DNA of 64,000 bases from Anoplolepis gracilipes (Eukaryota; Arthropoda; Insecta; Hymenoptera; Formicidae), in NCBI RefSeq assembly GCF_047496725.1, contig NC_132974.1:8617001-8681000 (forward strand), in the 5' to 3' direction. Shown here piece by piece: positions 12,528 to 28,295 of this stretch (the first letter of the stretch is position 1; every line of letters begins with the position of its first letter). A program made the translations under genes and the position numbers. The notes beneath the pieces are model-generated. The model saw nothing but the letters and a program-made list of their open reading frames with translations, had not been told where the DNA came from and did not search any database.

Positions 12528-15228
12528 CACACACACATATTGAGACTAGAGTAATATCACAATTTGAATACAGGAGCTATAATACTATTGTATAATATTA
12601 TTTAAACGATGAGTGTATTATAAAATATACAATAGTTTACTTTAAAGCATTATTTACGTGATGGTTTTGCAATACCGTAATAAATGGAAGCAAAATTGAA
12701 CATGAAATAAATCAAGAATTTAACATTTTGCAGTTTACATCATGAAGTGATTACGTGATATGCAATTATTTCCCGATAACTATGTCCGAACGGAAGGAAA
12801 TATAAATGGCAGCGTGATATTTTACGTCATAATTTCCATTAGTATATTTATTAAAGTGCCGCATGTTTGTGTTTAAATAGACAAAAGAGTAAACTCACTA
12901 TAAAATATTTATAAAATTATGATTTGTATTAGAATGCGCGTTATTGATTTTAAAAATTGCTTTTTAGTTTATACCATACAGCCGTCATTAATCGTCACTG
13001 CTGCATACGATTTCAACTTTTTTATCGAGATAGATATTATCGATTATATCTGTTTACTCGTACGTATATAATGGTTTGACGATTAGAATTGGAATGTTTT
13101 TGTATCAACAATCTTAAAACATGTTAGTCGATTTGGAGCTTATGCGCTTTTATTATCAAGCGTATTACACTTGTAATCAATCTTTTCTTTCTGCTACGTA
13201 AAGTGACATGAACGTACAATTATTCGAGGTTACATCGCAAAAAATAAAAATAATAAATGAGAAAAAATTATTATGTAAGTGATAAGAAACGGAAGAAAGA
13301 ATTCCATTTTTATCAAAGTATATAAATGTGTAAAAAAAAAGAAAAGGGATTAGAAATTTTACATTTTGAAAACCTATCTCATTAAAGAGAATGCACTTAA
13401 TATATATGTATCTTACATATATATTAAGTCTTTATGTATCTGTATACATAAAGATGTTTTATATTTGTTATAAAAGTATAATAATAAAATAATAGGTAAC
13501 AAATAATATTAAAATAATGTTGACAATGATATGAAAATAATAGTTAATTTTCCATGCATGCGTATACTGAATTATAAAAGCGGTGGTTAACGTCTTCTCG
13601 TGGTTATCGCTTTATCATAACAAAACCAGGCAGAGATTAATGAAATATTCGCGTTATATTGTTAGGAAAGATTTACTTTCATGTAATGGGAAAACTTACG
13701 GGCCGCGTATTCGTGCGAGGTAATTTCTTATTTAGTGACCCCAATCTGCCTAAGGAATGCGGGAAATGTAAGGCAGCTGTGCATATCCAGTCAGCAGCAG
13801 CTTCAAACTTCATGTCACGGGCAGACCTGCTAATTATTCGCTAGCACGCGAATGAGAGAAATTCCTTTCTCTTTCTCGGCGGGCAGCGTGCGCACACGAT
13901 GCAAGCACGCAATGGTATACAACATGGGCCAATTTCCATTATGCAACACGCCTCTGTTATGCAAATAGAGACGCGTGTCTGAGCGGACGATCTCTTATGC
14001 GATGTTCGGTGCTCGGGTGCTTCTAAACATCGTGGAAAATTTAGCTCAGCAAGTTGACGCGTATGTATCAGAACGCGCGATGCGGATAGTTTTTCCTCGT
14101 CAGGCTGTCTTCCTTGCATGTTTAATGAAATTATAATGGACAACGTGCTCATTTTCAATTAAAATTGAATTTTTACATGACGCGTGTGACATAGAACCGT
14201 ACATACAAAGTCAACTTACATATTTGTGTTTTTATTTTTAAAATATGATGCAATTTACTTTCTTTGTGAGAACTTTAATCAAATTTTGATTAATCGATTG
14301 ATTTAATTTGTGTAGAATTTGCCTGCGCAAAAGTTTTTAACTATGTAATTTGTATGTCATTCTTAATCTAATCTTTTTTTTAATGTGTAAATTAATAAAA
14401 AATTAATAATTTCTCTAAAATAATATTAATGTAGGCATTATTATAAGATAATCAATTAAGTTAATTTGATTAAAACTTAATTGAACAGAATAAAGAGATT
14501 TGTATATAATAGATATTGTACATCACAATCTTCATATAAAAACTAACAAAAATTTATTTGACTAATTAATCTAACTTGATTATAACCTCATTTAATGTAT
14601 ATTATATTTTAATTTAAAATATACATATAAACGTTAAGGAGGGGAAGGGCTAAAATCTAATGAATTTTCATAAATCATCAGAATAACGGAAAATCAGTTC
14701 GTAAATCCATTCCCCCTCATTATGCCACAAACATGCTTATAAAAGATAATACGCGTATTACATTATTAAATAGAGGTACTATTCAATATATCATTATACA
14801 TTGTACTTGAACCATTTATTTAGACTTATTATAAACAGAACATAGGTAATATTACGGTGTGTGTGTATGTGCTTGCAATTTATATATAATAAATATATAA
14901 TAAATATAAACAAATAGATTATCATAATTATTAAAATATAATTAAATGTTTACATATAATTAAATTTTATTAGATATATGGTCTTTACAAATTCTTATAT
15001 TTATATGGCCTATATATTGTACATTTAGTATTATTTTAAAATAACTTGCGATGAGTATTTCAAAAGTTTAAAGTTGCGTATAGTAATAGATTTCAAGATT
15101 GAAGAAAAGATCACGATTATATACATGTAATCGAAAATTTTGGATCCTCTTAAGGAAATAAAATCTTGTTGCAAAAGATTTACTTGACTAAACTAATACT
15201 TGGCTAAAAAAGTTTTTTTACACCTGTA

Positions 15229-15236
<8 letters not shown>

Positions 15237-15279
<43 letters not shown>
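15237..15279. repeat. (TA)n microsatellite
   Basis: About 21 TA units ending in TGTGTG, in AT-rich noncoding DNA. Confidence 0.95.
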
Positions 15280-15287
<8 letters not shown>

Positions 15288-18200
15288 TGTAACTATTGAT
15301 ATAGAAATATCTTTTTTTGATTACTTCAATTATAATTATGTTACATTTAAGTAGCTATATAATTTATTTGTTTATTGTAATTATTGTACATATAAATTTA
15401 TAGCTATTTATGACTACTTGCCAGTTATGGAAATATCAGAATGCATGCTTAAAACATATTATTGATGGAATTAAAGAAGAAATAAATATTATAAAGAGTT
15501 TTAATATACATTTCTTCTGTATGAATTTGTTTTGTGGTAAAATCAACAGGCGATTAGAAAATTAATTTAAAAAACTTTTGTGCTGAATATATTCGAGTAA
15601 GATAGTGCATTGGAGCAAATTATTATCAATGTATACACCTCGTCGGGAACTCTATGGAATCGAACGGTCGTTAAAGTTAAATTGGCTCGCTAATTAATTT
15701 CCACGTGGTTACCCGTCCAATGACCAATCGCTTCTTGGTCCTTGTATACTGTAGAATGTACCTTATTTCTTTTTTATTATTGAACGTTATTTTTAGAATA
15801 TAATCGAGATATTATTTAATGTTTGTCATCGATGAAAACTGTTTATCTTTTGCTACTCGTTTATTTTTTGCAGCTCATTTTAGTCTGTTATCTACGTGTT
15901 AAATATCCTCGTTCGTTGCACCGTAGTGTATAGGCAAGCACAAAACAAGCTAAACCAGCAAAATGTAGGAAAACACACTTTTGCATAGTATCTTTTATCT
16001 ACACTCGTGCAAAAGTACCATCCATCGTAAATTTTGAAACTACATAGCATATAATATATAAGTGATAAATATATAGTTTAATAAATTATTGCAGCATGTA
16101 TTGTTAAAATATTAATATAAATATGAGAATATACCGACAACTTTTTTTGTATCATCTGCATAAGTTTACACATACATATATATTTTATATACATTATATA
16201 TTATATTATAATCAATACATATAAGTCATAGTACTCTTCTTAATTAACAGATTTATGCCTAATATATTTTGAGAATCTATTTATTATATATTGCAAATTA
16301 CATCGTCAACGTTATCAATATCTTACCATAACAAATTATTTATTAAGGATGTTTTATTCTGACAATTAAGATTAACTAATTGCTTATGAAAAGCATTAGT
16401 TTGATAAACAATTTTTCATGGAATTATCTTTCATTCAAAGGAATAGGACGTAAAGCTTCTAGGATTCGATCATATCAATGTCCTATAAAGGCTTTTAATC
16501 GCGAAATACTTTTGAGGAGTTTGAGAGGTTGGCACGACGGCTGTTTCCCCGATAAGTCTGAATTTTCATGAATTCTCCGAGGTCAGTTCTCAGGACGAAT
16601 CGCGCGAACTTTGCCAGGCTGAAGCGACAAGGATGATTGCGCGCGGGAAGGAGGACAATTCGAGAAACCTATCTGGCTACCATCAGCTACCGCAAAGCGT
16701 AAAACGTCAGCTGCAAGCGCTGTTTTGCGCACGTTCAGATTGCCGACACGGCCGCAACCACCATGACACCGATTCTGTCTCTGCAGTTCTAGTGCGTTTT
16801 CATGCATCGATACTTGTACCACTTTCAATGGTTTGCGCAAAAATTACTTTCGTGCATGTTAAAAAAAAAAAATGATAAAATTAATCAATCTTTATTCATT
16901 AGTTTAATAATTTTTTTCAAGATTCCTTTAAAGTTACATTTAAAAAAATAACATGTAGAAGAGTTAAATTATTTTAATAAATAAAAAATATACGATATAT
17001 TGCTTTTTAAAAATTTAGTAGTTTGTATAAAAGCATTAAGTAATCACAATTATTGTAAATGTGTTATAATTTTATATATTATATTGGGAATATACAACTT
17101 TTACTTTTATGTAAAAATTGATTTTTGTATTAAAATATAAATTGATTTTTATTGATTTAAATAAAAATTATAACTAATTTAACTAATTTATTTTTTATCT
17201 GATCAGGATTCTCATTCTGCGTAGTAATATTCGGTAATCTTTTTATTTATTTTAGCAGAACCCTCTGTCTCTTTTTTTCCATAGATTCATACAGTTACGC
17301 ATAGAACAACTCAACACGCATACATATGAGCATACGACTGGTATAGAAGGGCAAACCTTCGGTAACCCCGGAAACGGAAGCTCTTTGGTAGGTTGCTTCT
17401 GAACCATTGTTCTTAGCACGAAAGGGAACGCGCAAACATTGTACGCGGTGAATCGAGCTTTTCTCGCAATACGAATTTCAGGCATAGCTAGCGGAAACGA
17501 AATGTAAGACTTTAACGTTAACGAGCAAGCACTGTTACACCGTCTGTCTGCAATATTACGTTATTACGATATACACATTTCCTTCTAACCTTTTATGATT
17601 AGGAATGCAATATTCATTTGAATATAATATTCATAGAATCAGCTCAAAATTAGAACAGCCAAACATCTGCAATTTTATGAAGAGTTGCTTTATTGTTATA
17701 AATTATTCAAAGATAATTTGTTCTTATTATACATTGTTGTTATTAATTAATTTTCTTATTTTTATAGTAATGTGAGTTGGGCTATTCTGAGTTTATAACT
17801 TTTGATTCACTATTTATTACAAGATTTCTATTATTGTTTTTCATAAATTAAATTATTGTGTAACATAATTTTTATTTTTTTTATAATTCTTTATATTTTA
17901 CTTAATACTTCTTTCTCAAATTTTTAGTCTAATTTTCTTATTTGAAAACATACTAAAAAAGTATGTTTACTTTTTATTTTTTATCAAACTTGTCCATTGA
18001 TACAACTAGAATATACTTTAGTGTGTTCTGCAATGTGATTGTAAAGTATTGATATAATGACGTTCACTTTTCCAAGTTTCCAAGCTTAGTACGAGTTGGT
18101 CATCGTTCGAAGTTTACGAAGGTTGTCAGATCTTCGTGGAGACACGGTTATTAACTTGTCATTTGAGTTTTTACTTCTCTTTAATCAACTATTACGACAT

Positions 18201-21200
18201 AATTCTGTCTTATTTCTGTACAATCTTTAATCTTTAACGATGTAAAATTAAAAAACCATGTCAATGCGGCGTTTATTCAGATACCCAGTGGATGATTAGA
18301 TTTGGAGAACGAAGGTTTACACGTATCAACACTGATTGTGTAACATTGTGTTTACATAGCGATGTAATAAGGAAAACCTTTATTTGTCGAATGAACGGAG
18401 AGATGGGAATGTCGTTCCGATAAGTAACAGCGAGATCGCGAAATTTAAGCTATTACACGAGTTTCTTGGAAGAAAATCCATCTTCTCGAGAGTAGATTTT
18501 TTTACTTTTTGCAGCAGAATACCACGCAACCGAGTATAACGATTACCGTTTTATTGGACGTTCGTTGCAACTTGTATACTATAAAATACAATTATAAGAA
18601 TCTTTATTTAGTAATTTTCTTTTTTATCATTTAACATTAAAATTATTTCGAAATGCAAATAAAACAAGTTATGTCTTATCAAATTTGTTATATAATGCTA
18701 TCATGCATATAATTAAAAAATCTTTACATAATTTTTTCTCCTTACAACAAGAAATATTTTCCTACATATATTACAAATTATTGTTACGTAAATTTTTGAA
18801 AAAATGTGAAAAGCTTAGATTGCATGTATTGTATAAGTTATGTTTATATAAAATAAAACATAAATTAATAATATCTTATAGAGAACTTTCTTTTTGCAAA
18901 AAGATTGCGGTGTTAAATAAGTTATCAAATTTTACATCATGAATGATAATAAAAAGATTGCGACGTATATTATGCGAACCTTGTTCTTCACTGAAAACAA
19001 AGAATTATCACGTAATAAACTTTCTAGTTTTTTTCTTGGCTATGAGATATCGATCTTATCATCATTGCTGTACAAATGCTGCGTAATGACATATGATCAC
19101 GGTGTAATGTGTGCGACTGGTATTTCATGATGACAAGCATTCAAAGTTTCCCTCGTGACACGTGACATAGCTATGCGAACGTCATGCGCGTATTCATTAT
19201 GATGGAAGGATGGGACGAGAGGAAATTATGCCTCGTGTCTCCTTACGTTCCAATACCTCAACGCGAGTACTAGTACATACCTTGATGACATACAGAAGAC
19301 GAATAACTATTACCGTGGTGTTCGAATTAGCTACCTACAATCAGTACACTTACACTCTGCAAGCGTTTCATCATCTCGTGTGTATTTTGCATTAAATCGC
19401 ATACTGTTTGACGCACGCTCAATCTCACACTTCACAACCCGTCGCCCTTCACATTTAGAGATACGTCAATCCGTTTGCCTCTGCTGACCAGCCCCTTTCT
19501 TCCTCCTTCTCCCTTCTCCATTTGATTGTTCTTCTCTTCCGGTCTCGATCTCCTGTTAACCTCCCCCTGCCGTTACTCTTTCTCTATCGCCGTACGAGAC
19601 GTTAATCACTTGGTAAGGAGATCGATCAGCGATTAATGAGAAACGTCGACGATGCGAAGGTAGAAATTTACACAGTTTCGTTGCAGCGAGTAGTGGTATC
19701 GTGATCGATTCGGTATCCTTGGCACCTCTTCGTGAGCGTGAAGTAGTAACGGAGAGTTGGATGGAAGTTGTGGATGCAGGGAATTAGAAGTATTAGAAAG
19801 AAGCTCCGTGGCTGCTGTAATCCATGTTAACCTTTCGAGGCCTGGAGCAAACTTCTCAATAAAGCATACGAGAGACTGCTATTGTGGCAGGAATGCCAAG
19901 AAGTATTGTACCCAGTACGGGTCGGCACATCGCCTCGAAGTTTCACGGTCTGTCGGTATTTGTGGGTAGAAACTGTTTGACATCTCGCGGTGAACTTTTC
20001 CCGCTTTCATACCCGCTTCGGGCACGCCCGAAGTTTACCGTGGCAATTCTAATGTCACGATATTATTTAATGGAGCCTTGTCGAACCGGGCACAAATAGA
20101 ACGTTTAACGGAGATCGAATCTGACCGCGCGATGCAGAGCGCGTGAAAAGCATTGTTGCGCAAATTAAAGACCGGTCCGGCGCTGAATAAGCTTGATTTG
20201 CGAGGAGCAACGGATACTGAATCAACTAAAATGAGCGAACTGTTTAGTAACAGCAAACAGAGGTATATTATGGGCCCATGTTTATCGGTTCATTATTAGA
20301 TATTAGGAAACATTAGTGGAAAGACAAATCGTTGCCGTTAATTAACATGGTTGTGTTATTAAGTATGTTTACGATATGTACGTGCTACGCACAAGAAACT
20401 TTACTATGGAAACTTGCATTGTTGCGTACACAGTTGTCGACTAATTATTAGCATGTAATTGGCTGCTGTATCGTTTTAGGTAATGCCAGTCCGTCCCTTC
20501 TCTGTTATTTCAAATTACAATACTTTATTATAATAATTGTGTATTTAAGCTACATTGCTACTAGAATGCGAAACAATGAAGAAGTAATAATTAACTTTAT
20601 TTATATTTATATATTTATTATATATATCAAATATATATACTCATATCATAGGTTTCTTAATTAATTAATAACATTTTTATCCTAAAAAACTAACTAATAT
20701 AAGAGGCTCTATCGAAATTAACAACTGAGGTAAAAAAAGGCAAATAAGAGCCAAGCTCTGTTGTTAGTGAGCATGTAATCGTTTACTAAATTTCAAATTT
20801 TTATCCTCAATTTTAATACACAGTATACTAACGCTTTTAGTACTTAATTACTTTTAAATCATTTAAAATCTCTTCTTTAAAATCAGTAATTTAAAATTAA
20901 ACGAATGAATAGAGAGAATAGAAGAATTTAGATTTCACACGATTTTAGATTAAAGACCGCACAACGATTATAGGGAGAAACTTTCTGGAGATATCCTTCT
21001 CTCTTCAAGCTGAAAGATTCTCCGAATGACTTTCTTACTAACGACCGATTTGAAACGATTGCTTCACCGTCCACTTCTACGACTATGAATGGACTACCTA
21101 AAGAAGAAGACAAAAGCTACCATTTTCTTGAATTTGCTGAGTGACATTTGAGAATGCTGAGTGAAGATTAGTCAATCGTATTTTTTATATTTCTTTATTT

Positions 21201-22669
21201 TTATATCTTTGTAAATATTTTATCAAAAGCCATGTATTGTATAACGTTTAAATTCAATTAATGGTAAAAATTTACCTAGTTAAATTCCCGTTATAGGGAC
21301 TTAATCTTAAATTTATTAAAAATAACTTTTAAATTATCTTGAAAAAAATAAGTTTTTATGTACCTTTAATATAAATAACTAATTATTTTGTGTATGTATG
21401 TGTGTATATGAAAGAGAAGAAAAATGTATAATTAATATTATAAACATTATTTTCGACAGTTATATTATTCCGTTATAACTGCTATCATAGGAAAGAATAC
21501 ATTAAAATAATACCTAATAAAAGAATACATTAATCATAAATGTGAAAAATAAGATCTGCGACCGGTACTATTTCGCGCGAGGTATACAATAGCGACCATT
21601 TTCCCAATGCTCTCGATCTAGCGGTATTTGGTATTGATCTCGCTATGCAAATATCGGACGATACGCGAACGATAGGAAAACTTCTTGACTTTGCCTCATC
21701 CCTGTGGAAAATATTGTTCCTACCGCTGAAAATACTCGGATCCATTGCGTAGCTTGCGTATTCCTCGTTGGACGTCGATTTCCCGTTAAGTTACTTTTGA
21801 AAAGATAGATTATTGGCTACAGAGGCAAATATCAACTCCTGGATATCGGAATATTCTTGGCAAATGCGCATACGTACTACCTGTTATTCTTGTGTCTCCG
21901 GACTTTTCTCCTTTACTTGTGAACAAGCACTTCTTTAGTGTGCAATAAAACCATTTGCGATTTGTAATGTTTATTTATTAGATTATTCAATAAATGTAAT
22001 ATTTATTTTTTTTTTTGTAATCGTTTTTAAAATTATTATACGAATAAATCAATTGAATGTGTAATTTTCGATCTTTATTAGCTTTCCTCTTTATTCATTA
22101 AAGCTTAACATGTGTCAATTTTTGTAGTTCAACATTTGCAAAGCTTAATTAAGTAGAAAGATATTAATGTACTAATTCATCGAATAAAAACTGATATATT
22201 TTATATACATAATATATGTATAAATTTATATATCAAATATTAAATATAAATCTCTACATTTTTGTGATGTAATGTGGCAAAATGTATATCATTTACAAGA
22301 TTATCTCGTATATCCGTTTGCGAACAGTTATCTTGCATTGTTTTAATCTCCAATACGTTATGGTTTATTTTTTTTTGTAAACTCATAAATCGCGTATCTG
22401 GGGCAAAAAAAGGGAACGAGACAAGTCGGATCGCGTTAAAGACGCAGCCGATGTATCATAAAGAGAAACAAGAAAAAGTAAAAAAAAGGAGCAAGAAGAG
22501 AAGGCGCAGATAGAACAACGCATAGTAGGGCTCGGATTGCCATGTTGGCTGTTGTTCAAATGGTCTATCTGACAATAAAAAGCGGTGCACGTCTTTGCCG
22601 AGAAATCCCCTGTTTCCGCGAGATTCAAACGTGGAGAACTCCGAATGGCGTGGGCGAACAAGCAGTAAA

Positions 22670-22672
<3 letters not shown>

Positions 22673-22702
<30 letters not shown>
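22673..22702. repeat. (AG)n microsatellite, left arm of a GA/CT pair
   Basis: Fifteen AG units about 170 bases upstream of a CT run at 22876. The two are complementary on the same strand. Confidence 0.95.
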
Positions 22703-22705
<3 letters not shown>

Positions 22706-22872
22706 AGGAATAAGCGGAAAGCTCGACGACCCGCACCCATCGTCAAAGCTTTCCGCTCTCTCGCTCACTGTATCTTCTCTTCATCCTCCTGAGTTGCATG
22801 TCTGTCCTCTTCCTTTCTCTTCCTTTCACTGACTTTCTCATGCCAACGATCCTCTTCGTTCATTCTCCCCTC

Positions 22873-22875
<3 letters not shown>

Positions 22876-22913
<38 letters not shown>
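22876..22913. repeat. (CT)n microsatellite, right arm of a GA/CT pair
   Basis: Nineteen CT units in a pyrimidine-rich block. Read as RNA it could pair with the AG run at 22673. Confidence 0.95.
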
Positions 22914-22917
<4 letters not shown>

Positions 22918-25900
22918 GCTCCAAACGGCCTGTCCCACGAGTGGTCGAAGAAAGAAATGTGTTTGTGTTTGGACTTTCGCCAGATAATCTGCGGCAATAA
23001 ATTTCTGTGTGTATAGTGCCATGTGATTGGTTTTATCTCTCGTGCCGGAGTATATCTAACCCTTTACCTCTCAACTCGTGGCGAAAAAAACAATAGATAA
23101 CCGGAAGGAAGCACGATATGGAGCATGCTAGATCATGGTTGTTGTGTTGCCGTGCTCGAGAAGAATGGATAGGTGGTCACCTACCCGAGAAATCAACCCC
23201 TAATTCGTTTACCGCGTGAGAATCTACCGTGGACCGGTTTCCCCTTACCGTCCGTGCCAGCGGATGTATGCCTTGAATTGTAAGAGGGATCGTCTTATGC
23301 CCCTAGGTGTTGGAAGCAGTTTCAAGTTAAGACCGTCTCGTACGTTTTATATACCGGCGTTTATCCCGCTTCATCCGAGCCGCCAAAGGAGCTTTCCTTG
23401 CTCTTATAACTTTTGAACATCAGCATTCACCAGTGTCGTCATACGTGAATAGCTGAAATATCGAGAAGCGTATCAGCTGCTGCGGTTGTTTATGCTATAT
23501 CTCGGGTATTTTATAAAGTTTGTGACAAACTTTGCGGCTTTAAGTATAGTCTTTCTAACCGACTTTCTTACGTTAAAGTATAATTATAATATGGAATTGT
23601 TCATATAATATATATATATTAATTCAATTTAAAAATAATGCAAGAATAATATTGTTATACATTTGTAATTTTATAACACACACACAAACATTTAGTTAGT
23701 TTAAAAAGTATTTAAATTATTGTATTTCTGCGAATTTAAATATTTGTTACGTTTATTTGATTCTGAAAGAGCTTGTTAAAATGCGGGCCGACGCAATCAT
23801 TATAATTTTTCTTTCCTATGACTATCACCTACATTTTCCTCGAAAATGTGTTACATACTTCCAGAAGGCGATATGTCTTACGTTACGTATGCAACATGCG
23901 ATTTAGCTATTCTGCAGAAACCAGGGCTCACCTCTAGAATTCCTTTACACTGCAACCACCACACTGAGGTAACATCGAAAAACGGCCTGTTGCATATGAC
24001 TGTGAAACATATCTGCTGGTATAAGAAGTGTGTTATATTTGAAGATAGCATTTCTAGAAAAATTGAAATTGCTATTTTCTAATATAATAAAGTGAAACAA
24101 ATTTATATCGTGTCTTATACAGAAATTTGTTTTTTCATATATCACTTAATTTAATAATTTTAGATAATTAAAAGTTTTGTTATTTATTTTTTGTTAAATA
24201 TGTATATATATAATTTATATATAATATGTATATGTATATAATTTATGTTAATTTGTAAGTTAAATTCGTTACATTTCTATATTTTTAGCTTAAACAATTT
24301 GTTTTTTGAAATCGTAAGCTTTTTCGAGAAATATTTATTACAATATTTGGCGAATATTTTTTATTACATTCTTACATTTATTACTTTCTTCTCAATCCGA
24401 CTATCCCATTTAATTAAAGAATTCAAATCTGTCGACTTTCAGTCTTTCTCTGTATCTTTTTATACAATCATAGTGAGTGATCTCTGATGCTCGTTACAAA
24501 GGAAACCTTCGATTGTTCTCATGCTTCCGAGCAGTTGCAATTACATCGTATTACAAACGTAGTGTCGCGACTTTTCAAACAGCTATCCTGTATTCGTCAC
24601 GGATGCAATGCGTTCTTGTACAGCTTCGACAAGTATATCGCCGTATTACAGACGTACCTACCTATCGCCTCTGAAGCACTGAAGGTCTTTCAGGTCGGAT
24701 TGAAGACGTGCACGAAGCTCACGCTTCGCTGGATAAGACGACACGATATCGATCGGGCAACGAGACAACCGGAACTGCTACAATGATTCGTAGATACAGA
24801 CTTAGTTTGGGTTCTTCCGTGCACACATAGTCCGAGAAAGTCGCGTTATTTACGATGTACATAAGATTGTAGCAATCGTACAGGATGGCTCGTATGAATT
24901 ATCCGCATAACCACGTCAAACCAGTGCGCTTATCATGGACGTCGCTTCGTCCGCTATATCTGGAACCGAATTGAGGTAAAATGGAGAAGATTTACCCTAA
25001 ACACTACTAGTCAAGACCCAGCGGATGCAGGAAGCTTAACTTGAACGGTTGGGGAGACTAACACATTTTTATATCGCGGTAAAAAATTTTTTTTCTCACA
25101 CTTTACGTGAACCTCTTCTAATATTGTTAGCGCGAACGGCACTTTTAATAAATTCGTAGCTTAAGTAACTTATACGATAAAGCTATACGATAAACATAAT
25201 ATCGGTATGGTAAATAATATTAAATTCATAACGATAAAGCCATGTTAATAACTATGAGGGTAGGTAACGTTTGGTTTAACGTTTTGTTATAACCACCAAA
25301 CACACAAAGTGTATATTGCATTTAGGTATTGTAGAACGTATTGCAGTTATTGCAAGCATATTGTGCTATATATTCGCAACCCCTGTTACAAACAATCCGT
25401 AACCATTTCTGGAACTCGATGTAAAAGCGCTTAATTGAATTTCGGTGAGGAAGATCGACAAAAGCGTTTGACGTAAACGCTGTCTTTTAGAACACGAATA
25501 CACGCGGATATATCTTCATGCTTGCCTTTATCTTTATCAAAAGAATCTCCCTTTATATTTGTAGAAATTTATATCTTCCTATGGTAAAACAAAAATTCTC
25601 GTTCCTTTGGTTGCTCTTTAAAGTTTTTCCTTAGCACAGGTTTTGATGCACATTTCTATGCCGAAACGTTCGATAAACTGATAATAAAAGACACGTATAA
25701 AAAAAAAACCGGTAAAACGACACATATTTTAGCATTCTTGGAGATAGAGGAAAAGAGAGAAAGGCGAAGGAAAGACGAGAGAGGATAAGAATTCGATCTA
25801 TCGATGGTGCTACGTCGTTTCAAGCAAAATGTATTCAAAGTGCCCAAGCAGAGAACTTCCCCAATCCTTTTCGTCCGTTGTACATAGCGTCCTGCAGGAA

Positions 25901-28263
25901 CTGGCGGATGTTGGTACAGCCGGAAACGCCTGTGCACGGTCGTCGAACGAAGTCGTACGATGAAGTCAAGGAAAATTGATGCTCCAAACCGTCGTCAGGA
26001 TACGAAGGAGAATGGTTTTCGTGGTGTCTCCAGATCTCACATCTCTCCGTTTTTTACCTACGTCACTTCCTCCAGACACGTTAAGGTCATGATCTCTCTT
26101 TTAACTATAATATTATTTTGAAATTGTGGAAATTCCATCGTGAGATTATTAAAGTACAATATTGCATCGTATATATTGTGTGTCACAAAGTCACATACCT
26201 TCTTATAATTACATGAATTCTTGATATTTATTGAATCTGTTTTCTCTGAGAAAAAAAATTTAATTCCTTTATTTGTGATTTTTCTTTTTTTTTTGCAATT
26301 TTTCGATTTTTAATATTTTATAATTTGCTGAAACCAAGTCTAAATTTGAAATTTTATGTTTAAATTTTTTAAAAATTAATTAAATAAAAAAATATTCAGA
26401 AGCTTAATTATCTAAAAAGTACAATTCTAAAGTTAAAGTTACAATTTCTAAAAGTTAAAGAATTAATAAATGATACTCAATTTGTGATATTCTTTTCAAC
26501 CTGACTTTTAATATGACAGGTGACAGGTGAAGTGTTTAACGCACAATTTAGAGTAGTCCATACACTCTAAAGAGAGGAGAAGTCGTACAGACAGTTCGAG
26601 TCGTTGGCCACCATCCAGTCTCGATACTGGCTTAACGTTTCCCGTCTTGTAGCCAACGGCCAACGCAACGAATGTCATTGACTTCTACGAGAAAGCAATG
26701 CTTAGTAGGACGACGTTAATGCATCGACGTTGCTCTTAAGCTGTCCCGCTTCCACATTTTCCACCGCTAGTTTCGTGCAATCGACATCTTCTTTACTGCG
26801 CGATCTTGTAATATTTTATTCCGGCGCGACTAGTTCAGTACATCCACATTTTCGTAGAAGAATTATCGATAAAAGCGGAACGGAGGAATTTGTCTCGGGA
26901 ACATACGCTGCCACTACCGCTCGCTGTGTTCCGACATTGGGCACACGTTAAATTACATCCTTTCGTTTCTTCCGCTTCTTTGTCCCACATGCGTATCGCT
27001 TCCATTAGGTCACCGTTCGATCCCGGCCGACTACTAAAATTTAACGCTCGCCCTTATAATAGTAATTCTTATTGGCTCGCCCATACTCTAACACATTAGT
27101 TATCGGTTACACTCCCTTATTTTCTCATCCTGTTAATCTACTTAAAGCTTGCGCGTCCTCTTTTTCAAAATTATATACGACGTCCTCTTTTCGCCCTATC
27201 CCGAGGATATCCCATCCACTCACCTACCGACGGGATTTACGCTCGATCTACAACGCTCTCTCGCCCTTGTCGAGGACCGTTAAAGTCTGAGTGCACTGTA
27301 GATGACCGTCTTGCGGGACTAATTTCCGCGATCATGGGAGAAGAACGTGCGGCGGATACGGAAGAAATGGTTTGATCGACCTCTTAATTTGTAGCAACAT
27401 TGTGTTTTATTATTCTGCGAGGATTATAAATCACGAATTTCGGAAACGATACTCGAAGCAACTTGGTAAACAGTGTCTAGTCGACTGCGTCGCCTGGAAA
27501 AATATTCGACATCTAAAAATAGGCGTGGGTTTCGCGTTTTACGTCTTCGCTCCTCTCCATTATTATTTTATCGTTCGACAGGCAGTATCGACATACACGT
27601 ACCACGTACCACGTACGTGAGAGAAACCCTTTCACGTTGCCGGACTCTTTCTGTCTTTCTCTCTTTTTCTTTCAGTACCTTTATTCGATTTAACCCCCGC
27701 CATTGATTCTGCCTATCCCGACGACAACCGCCGCGCCGGTTCCTGCAGCAATAATGGCCAAGGACAAATCATTTCACTCCGCCGCCATTATCGTCGATGC
27801 TACTGTCGACATTGCCGATATCGTCGTCTCATGGCGAGGACTTTCGGTCGTCGGCAAAGAGGCTTTACCCTCTGATTGAACAAGCACCAAATCGATCTGA
27901 CTCCGGGAATTTCCCAAGCAGCGGCAGACTTCAATTTCAAGCGTATATTCACTTGTTGCCGGATTACTACCCCCCATCCCTGTCGTTCCAAGAGTAATAC
28001 GTCATCGCGAATTTTGGAGCTCCTTTCGCGGGACCATTCGTCTTATTGTCGTACTATCATCATTGCGACATTAATCTCTCGCATATTTCCGCGATCCCTG
28101 CGACGTGCTTTCGCATTGGCCAATATTAGCGTTGTCGGGGATGCTATAATTTTGTTACCGATAATAAATCTAAATGCCCGATGCCATACGTCGATTGCGA
28201 TGAAAGCCTGGATTTACACGGGCAATAAAATCTCGCTTATCGAACGGATAAACGTCATATTGC

Positions 28264-28295
28264 ACCGAAGGACCGAAGGACCGAAGGACCGAAGG
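28264..28295. repeat. Four exact copies of an 8-bp tandem unit
   Basis: ACCGAAGG is repeated four times without error. The unit length (8) is not a multiple of 3, which argues against a coding constraint on the surrounding open frame (27876-28391). Confidence 0.95.

Noticed and set aside
23846..24082. 78-codon + strand open frame with true ATG and five Cys
   Set aside because: No signal peptide, no Cys pattern I recognise and no promoter or splice evidence.
24487..24786. 99-codon + strand open frame
   Set aside because: It has an ATG and plausible composition, but an overlapping frame of similar size exists, and there is no motif or splice support.
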